From Sporobacter sp963677825 (lineage in GTDB: Bacteria; Bacillota; Clostridia; Oscillospirales; Oscillospiraceae), in NCBI GenBank assembly GCA_963677825.2, contig CAXXEF010000001.1, positions 558,001-622,000 of the forward strand: a stretch of 64,000 bases of DNA, in the 5' to 3' direction. The notes beneath the pieces were generated by a model that was given only the letters and a program-made list of their open reading frames with translations, ran no database searches and was not told the DNA's origin. Position 1 is the first letter of the stretch. The number at the start of each line of letters is the position of its first letter. Positions 60,522 through 64,000 of this stretch are shown here, in pieces. The position numbers and the translations under genes were made by a program.

Positions 60522-61697
60522 TCAGGAGACGGTAATATCAAAGGTCAACGTCTCGATCGGCGTACCGCTCGACGCGTCTTCCCATTTCTCGTATTTTTCA
60601 AATGTGAGTGTCACCGTACCGGGCCCGATGCCTCTGAAGTCAAAGCTATACGTGCCGTCCGCACCGGCCATCGGGTCGGGCGAATCAGACGTAAACACCA
60701 TTGCTCCGGGCTCGACGATACCGTCCGCGCTCATCGTGTAATGCCACACGTATCCTGTTGACGAATTGCCCCTGACCGACACCATACCGTATTCGCCGCC
60801 GCCGAGCATATTGTCTGAGCCGGGCATGAATACCACCGGGGTAATCAGCAGCGACGCGTAGTCGGGCGCGAGCATGCCGGAGAAAGCCGGATACTGAATC
60901 GCGAATTCCTGGATACCGGCCGCGTACGGGAAGTATTCATATTCCTGGAAGAAGAACACGACCGAGTCGAGCGTGAGATAATACTGCGCGGCTGAACCAA
61001 CCGTCGAAAACGGGGCTAGCTCATACAAGTCGCGGTTAACAATTTCGGCAGCGATATTTGTGTCGATCACGTTCATATAGTCCGAACCGCCGACAAACAG
61101 CTCGCTAATCGACAACTGGTTCCCGGTCGCGATATTGTAGTTGAACGGATAGATCGACGTGCCGCCATGGGCGCCGCCTAAATATGTGTACTGACTAATG
61201 GTCACGCTGAGGACATCGCCGCTGAGGTAATGTACGACATATTTGACGTCCAGCGCATACGGGCCGACAGCGAATCCGGCCTCAAAATCATCCTTGCTTT
61301 GCGTCTCCATCGACGATGTCATCTCGACGGCATCGTCATAAATACCGGCGAAGACAGCATTGATCGTATCCTGCACCGTTGGGTCTTCGACGCCCACAAG
61401 GCGCGGCGTCTCTACGGATACATTAATATAATCTGACGTATACGCGTAGCTGTCTGTCTCAACCGTTACGACCGGCTCAAACGGACTCGGCTGCGCGGAT
61501 GGCGTCGGTTCAGACGACGGCGATGGCGACAATGTATCCGTCGGATCCGGCGACATCGACGGTGAAGCTGAGTCGCTTGGCGGCGTCACCCCTGAAACTG
61601 ACGGGCTCGACGACGTGCCGGTCGAACGAAACACGCAGCCTGACAGCAACGTTATGGCCATCACGGCGACTGCGAGTAAATATATAACCTTCTTCAT
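60522..61697 (-). CDS. Lipoprotein with DUF4163/DUF3298 domain and C-terminal I42-like domain
   Basis: 391 residues. Lipobox LLSGC (about residue 21), Ser/Pro linker (25-75), then a PdaC/RsiV-type DUF4163-DUF3298 domain (YAYTSDYINVSVETPRLVG, YTYLGGAHGGTSIYPFNYNIATG, residues about 80-290), followed from about 305 by a chagasin-like domain: GNSSTGYVWHY, GADGTYSFDFRGIG and EKYEKWED. The double architecture is unusual. Divergent in arrangement from the single-domain inhibitor but same strand; both extracellular. Confidence 0.8.
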   Translation of the reverse strand: MKKVIYLLAVAVMAITLLSGCVFRSTGTSSSPSVSGVTPPSDSASPSMSPDPTDTLSPSPSSEPTPSAQPSPFEPVVTVETDSYAYTSDYINVSVETPRLVGVEDPTVQDTINAVFAGIYDDAVEMTSSMETQSKDDFEAGFAVGPYALDVKYVVHYLSGDVLSVTISQYTYLGGAHGGTSIYPFNYNIATGNQLSISELFVGGSDYMNVIDTNIAAEIVNRDLYELAPFSTVGSAAQYYLTLDSVVFFFQEYEYFPYAAGIQEFAIQYPAFSGMLAPDYASLLITPVVFMPGSDNMLGGGEYGMVSVRGNSSTGYVWHYTMSADGIVEPGAMVFTSDSPDPMAGADGTYSFDFRGIGPGTVTLTFEKYEKWEDASSGTPIETLTFDITVS

Positions 61698-61783
61698 GCT
61701 CGCTCCTCTTCCCTTTAAAAGGCTTAATCCTGACTGGTGTTAGTATACCATTTGTTTGATCCGTTTTCAAAATACTTCTTAAA

Positions 61784-61814
61784 AGAAAACACCGGCTTGA
61801 AGCCGGTGTTTTCA
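61784..61814. terminator. Terminator of the sortase gene
   Basis: GAAAACACCGGCTT/AAGCCGGTGTTTTC stem; the minus-strand T run ends in TTTTAAG. Confidence 0.8.
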
Positions 61815-61842
61815 TATACTTTATCTAGTCCGGCTCGGCCTA

Positions 61843-62850
61843 TCAAGGTGACGGCGCTGGTGACGCCGACAGAGAAACCGTTGGATCGGCTGATTCGCTG
61901 CCGGCCGGTGACGGTTCAGCCGTCGTGACAGCCGGCTCAGCCGACTCGTCCGCCTGTGTATCTGATGTCGGCGCAGCAGACGGTATATCCGACGGCGACG
62001 GTGCCACGGTTTCCGGAATGTCGCTTGGTGCCGAGGTGTCTGGTGCATAGTATGCTTCCGGCGTCATACCGTCGATATCAATCAGGCGCGCGCGCACAAT
62101 CAGCCGATGGCTGGACACAAGGTACGGCGTGCAGGTGATGAGCGTAAGTGTATACTGTTCACCCTCAACCGGGTTTAAAACCCAAGTCTCACTGGGCAAT
62201 ACATCGAATAGATCAAATACGGAATACGTGTACGTCACGCCGCCCGACTTGATAACAATCACGTCGCCGTTTGTCAGCATATCCAGGTAACGGAACGGAT
62301 ACGGCCGGTGTCCGGCCAACGAGCAGTTACCCTCCTGCCCCGGCGCGGCTGTCCATTCGACGTGTCCGACGCCGTAGCCCATCTGCTTGCCGGTGCCCTC
62401 CAATATATTCTGCGACACACCAAGCACCGGGATCTTCAGCACCCCTGAAACAACGTAAACCGGTACGTCTGGAGCCGTCTGTGTTTCTTCTTCATCACCC
62501 GGCAGAACGACATTCTCTGATGGCGAAGTCGACGGATCTGTCAGGTCGGCTGATACATCCGCCGAACTTGCCGCCGACGGCGTGGGTGCCTCTGTGATGA
62601 CGGCCCAGCCGTCTTCCGCGTTCAGCTCGATCGGCGACGGGTCGGGCACGTTTTGCTCATTTTGATTCGCCTGCCGGAATAAAACGCCCCAGGGGTACTG
62701 GTTGGCCTCCATGATAACGGCGGTAACAATCAGCACCAAGCCAACCGCCATCAGAATCAGCGGTATTCTGTTTTTTATTGATCGACGCGCTTTATGATCT
62801 GCTTTTAAGTTGTCACGGCGCTTTTTATTTGAAGCTGATGCTTTTTTCAT
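61843..62850 (-). CDS. Class D-like sortase with C-terminal Ser/Pro tail
   Basis: 335 residues. Basic N-terminus, one membrane helix (about 28-48), a Ser/Asp-rich linker, then the sortase core: VLKIPVLGVSQNILEG, LAGHRPYPF (catalytic His), TLTLITCTPYLVSSHRLIVRARL (catalytic Cys in TLITCTP, Arg in VRA). A 75-residue Ser/Pro/Ala/Thr/Glu-rich tail follows the core. No LPxTG-bearing protein is complete in the window; the partial secreted protein at 63493 may or may not be a substrate. Own promoter at 62915-62943. Confidence 0.88.
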   Translation of the reverse strand: MKKASASNKKRRDNLKADHKARRSIKNRIPLILMAVGLVLIVTAVIMEANQYPWGVLFRQANQNEQNVPDPSPIELNAEDGWAVITEAPTPSAASSADVSADLTDPSTSPSENVVLPGDEEETQTAPDVPVYVVSGVLKIPVLGVSQNILEGTGKQMGYGVGHVEWTAAPGQEGNCSLAGHRPYPFRYLDMLTNGDVIVIKSGGVTYTYSVFDLFDVLPSETWVLNPVEGEQYTLTLITCTPYLVSSHRLIVRARLIDIDGMTPEAYYAPDTSAPSDIPETVAPSPSDIPSAAPTSDTQADESAEPAVTTAEPSPAGSESADPTVSLSASPAPSP

Positions 62851-62914
62851 GCTTTTAATCTTCCTAATGTTATAAAACAGCTACAAATTCAAGTCGATGA
62901 GCTATTTTGATAGA

Positions 62915-62943
62915 ATTTTATCACTATTTTCTCATTTTTTCAA
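62915..62943 (-). promoter_or_regulatory. Promoter of the sortase gene
   Basis: Minus strand TTGAAA (62938-62943), 17-nt spacer, TAAAAT (62915-62920). Confidence 0.65.
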
Positions 62944-63018
62944 CTTAACGCGTTTATTACAACCACAACTGTAAAAACTGCATATTTTTTTCTCTTTGAT
63001 AAAACTTAATGCTTTGTA

Positions 63019-63035
63019 ATAATGATTATCGTTAT
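63019..63035. promoter_or_regulatory. Fur-box-like palindrome
   Basis: ATAATGATTATCGTTAT, 7 of 8 half-site matches around a central T; resembles a Fur box. No adjacent iron gene supports it. Confidence 0.3.
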
Positions 63036-63172
63036 GCATTCCTATTGATTTGTTTGTTATTTTGCACTAATTCTTCCCCCTATTATCTACACCACCGGCT
63101 CATTGTTCGTCTTTTTTAACAATTATGACACTTTTTGACATTCTCTACTGGTACATAGTGCCAACTTTTCAA

Positions 63173-63201
63173 TTGACATAATTCTATATGTTTGGTATGA
63201 T
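63173..63201 (+). promoter_or_regulatory. Promoter for the riboswitch-controlled secreted protein
   Basis: Perfect TTGACA (63173-63178), 17-nt spacer, TATGAT (63196-63201). Confidence 0.8.
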
Positions 63202-63233
63202 TAATCAACTAGGGCACTTCTAAACTTATAGTC

Positions 63234-63330
63234 TTTGGCAAATCCGTTGAAAGGCGGAGACGCAAAGCTCCGGAGCCTGCTCTGCTGCTACTGCATGTCT
63301 TAGCAGGAGAACTGGCAGTCCAGCTGCACG
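63234..63330 (+). promoter_or_regulatory. c-di-GMP-I (GEMM) riboswitch
   Basis: GGCAAATCCGTTGAAAGGCGGA hairpin, GACGCAAAGCTCCGGAGCCT core, CCTGCT/AGCAGG hairpin arm, ACTGGCAGTCCAGCTGC 3' strand. Divergent from the three copies at 37.7-38.1 kb. The 3' end overlaps the left arm of the following terminator. Confidence 0.8.
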
Positions 63331-63366
63331 AATAACGTTGTTAACGTTATTGTGCAGCTTTTTATT
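63322..63366 (+). terminator. Expression-platform terminator of the c-di-GMP riboswitch
   Basis: AGCTGCACGAATAACGTT/AACGTTATTGTGCAGCT stem with one unpaired position, GTT loop, TTTTTATTTT tail. Mutually exclusive with the aptamer's 3' strand, suggesting an ON switch (ligand prevents termination). Confidence 0.82.
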
Positions 63367-63492
63367 TTCCCATAATCTACAACAAGGCGATTCATAAAAA
63401 GCATTCGGGAAGAAGAAACGAAATTATCTGATGACAATCAACCGTTAACAACCGGCTTAGACGAATTCCGTCATAATCGAGGAGGGTTATTC

Positions 63493-64000
63493 ATGAAAAA
63501 GAAATTGGCGCTGGTAATGGCATTAGTACTTGTATTTACGATGTCATTTGGTTTAAACCAAACAGCAATAGCTGATGTTAGTGATCTGCCCGGCACTATC
63601 GTGAAAGTTGAAAAAAACCCCGAAGACAGTGATGGTGTGGGTCCCGGCGTTTTCTCATCGTCGGGCTCCAATGTCATCGCTTTCAAGCAAGGTACAAATG
63701 TATATATCTGGCTAGATAGCAGCATTTCATCCGAATTCACATCATCGGCAGCAAAAACAGCATTAGAAGAGTGGATTTCTACACTTGACCCCGGCCTTGC
63801 GGCTGCTTCGAACTACATATACGTTTACGGCGATTTTGATGGGACAAATCAAAATGGCCATGGCGACTTTAGCGTCGATTTTTATCCGGCCATTATTGGT
63901 AGTTCGTATACTTTAAGCTCTGGCCAATTCTATTTATCGGGGACAATCAGCCATTATACGCGTTTTCTTTTCACGCCAACAACCGAATATGCTCAGCTGA
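63493..64000 (+). CDS. Secreted protein under c-di-GMP control, cut by window edge
   Basis: 169 residues are visible; SD GGAGGG before ATG. Signal peptide KKKLALVMALVLVFTMSFG (residues 2-20), with a candidate cleavage after AIADA-type context near residue 28. The remainder is Ser/Gly/Asn-rich, beta-like (TNVYIWLDSSISSEF, NYIYVYGDFDGTNQNGHGDFSVDFYP). No family recognised. C-terminus, including any sorting signal, lies beyond the edge. Its riboswitch and nearby sortase suggest a surface protein. Confidence 0.8.
   Translation, partial: MKKKLALVMALVLVFTMSFGLNQTAIADVSDLPGTIVKVEKNPEDSDGVGPGVFSSSGSNVIAFKQGTNVYIWLDSSISSEFTSSAAKTALEEWISTLDPGLAAASNYIYVYGDFDGTNQNGHGDFSVDFYPAIIGSSYTLSSGQFYLSGTISHYTRFLFTPTTEYAQL

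Noticed and set aside
63471..63740. 89-residue minus-strand ORF opposite the right-edge secreted protein
   Set aside because: Antisense to a gene with SD, signal peptide and riboswitch.

Overview
The window reads as a moderately GC-rich chromosomal segment of an anaerobic, Gram-positive, Clostridia-type Firmicute; I cannot place it to genus. Supporting signs are a SpoIID-family protein, butyrate kinase, a flavodiiron protein, a flavin enoate reductase-type enzyme, many Ser/Pro-linker lipoproteins, a sortase, a LytTR regulator with a LiaF-like partner, a CpsB/CpsCD phosphotyrosine system, strong SD sequences, and c-di-GMP, cobalamin and fluoride riboswitches. No phage, IS element, rRNA or CRISPR array was seen.

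Layout. 1-8 kb: truncated Old Yellow Enzyme-type reductase (minus); divergent sugar-type ABC importer (ATPase plus two permeases, no binding protein); thiamine pyrophosphokinase; HAD phosphatase; small membrane protein with Gly/Tyr repeats. 8-17.6 kb (minus): four-domain sulfur-trafficking flavoprotein, cation efflux protein, MarR-controlled heterodimeric ABC exporter, small membrane proteins. 17.7-23 kb: SpoIID-like protein, malic enzyme, AGCS symporter, butyrate kinase, tRNA-Leu(CAG). 23-27 kb: AbiU2/HEPN-like protein beside the tRNA, YdcF-like protein, M3 peptidase, lipoprotein, and an overlooked 48-residue Cys/Pro-rich peptide gene. 27.4-32.3 kb: cysK - Rrf2 regulator - mnmA - flavodiiron protein - UroD-like protein. 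32.5-34 kb: molybdopterin lipoprotein with a small His-bearing membrane partner, and a ferritin-like protein resembling encapsulin cargo.

34-51.8 kb is one large minus-strand exopolysaccharide/glycan locus, read from 51.8 kb down: aminotransferase, initiating sugar transferase, FemAB-like protein, three glycosyltransferases, Wzy-like polymerase, Wzx-like flippase, deacetylase, second FemAB-like protein, and a GDP-heptose set (hddA, gmhA, fused hddC-gmhB). A separate promoter then drives three tandem c-di-GMP-I (GEMM) riboswitches in front of a secreted beta-helix protein, followed by the CpsCD kinase and CpsB phosphatase. I regard the triple riboswitch array as the most interesting structure in the window.

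52-60 kb: LytTR/LiaF-like pair, DUF5808 protein, methyltransferase, fluoride-riboswitch-controlled pair of CrcB channels, and a cobalamin-riboswitch-controlled btuF-btuC-btuD-cbiZ operon for corrinoid uptake and salvage. 60-64 kb: two chagasin-type (I42) inhibitor proteins, a class D-like sortase, and a fourth c-di-GMP-I riboswitch in front of a secreted protein that runs off the right edge. Taken together the region links cell-surface glycan, adhesion/surface proteins and sortase with c-di-GMP signalling. Several reading frames were trimmed to starts with a good ribosome binding site; where this was done it is stated.
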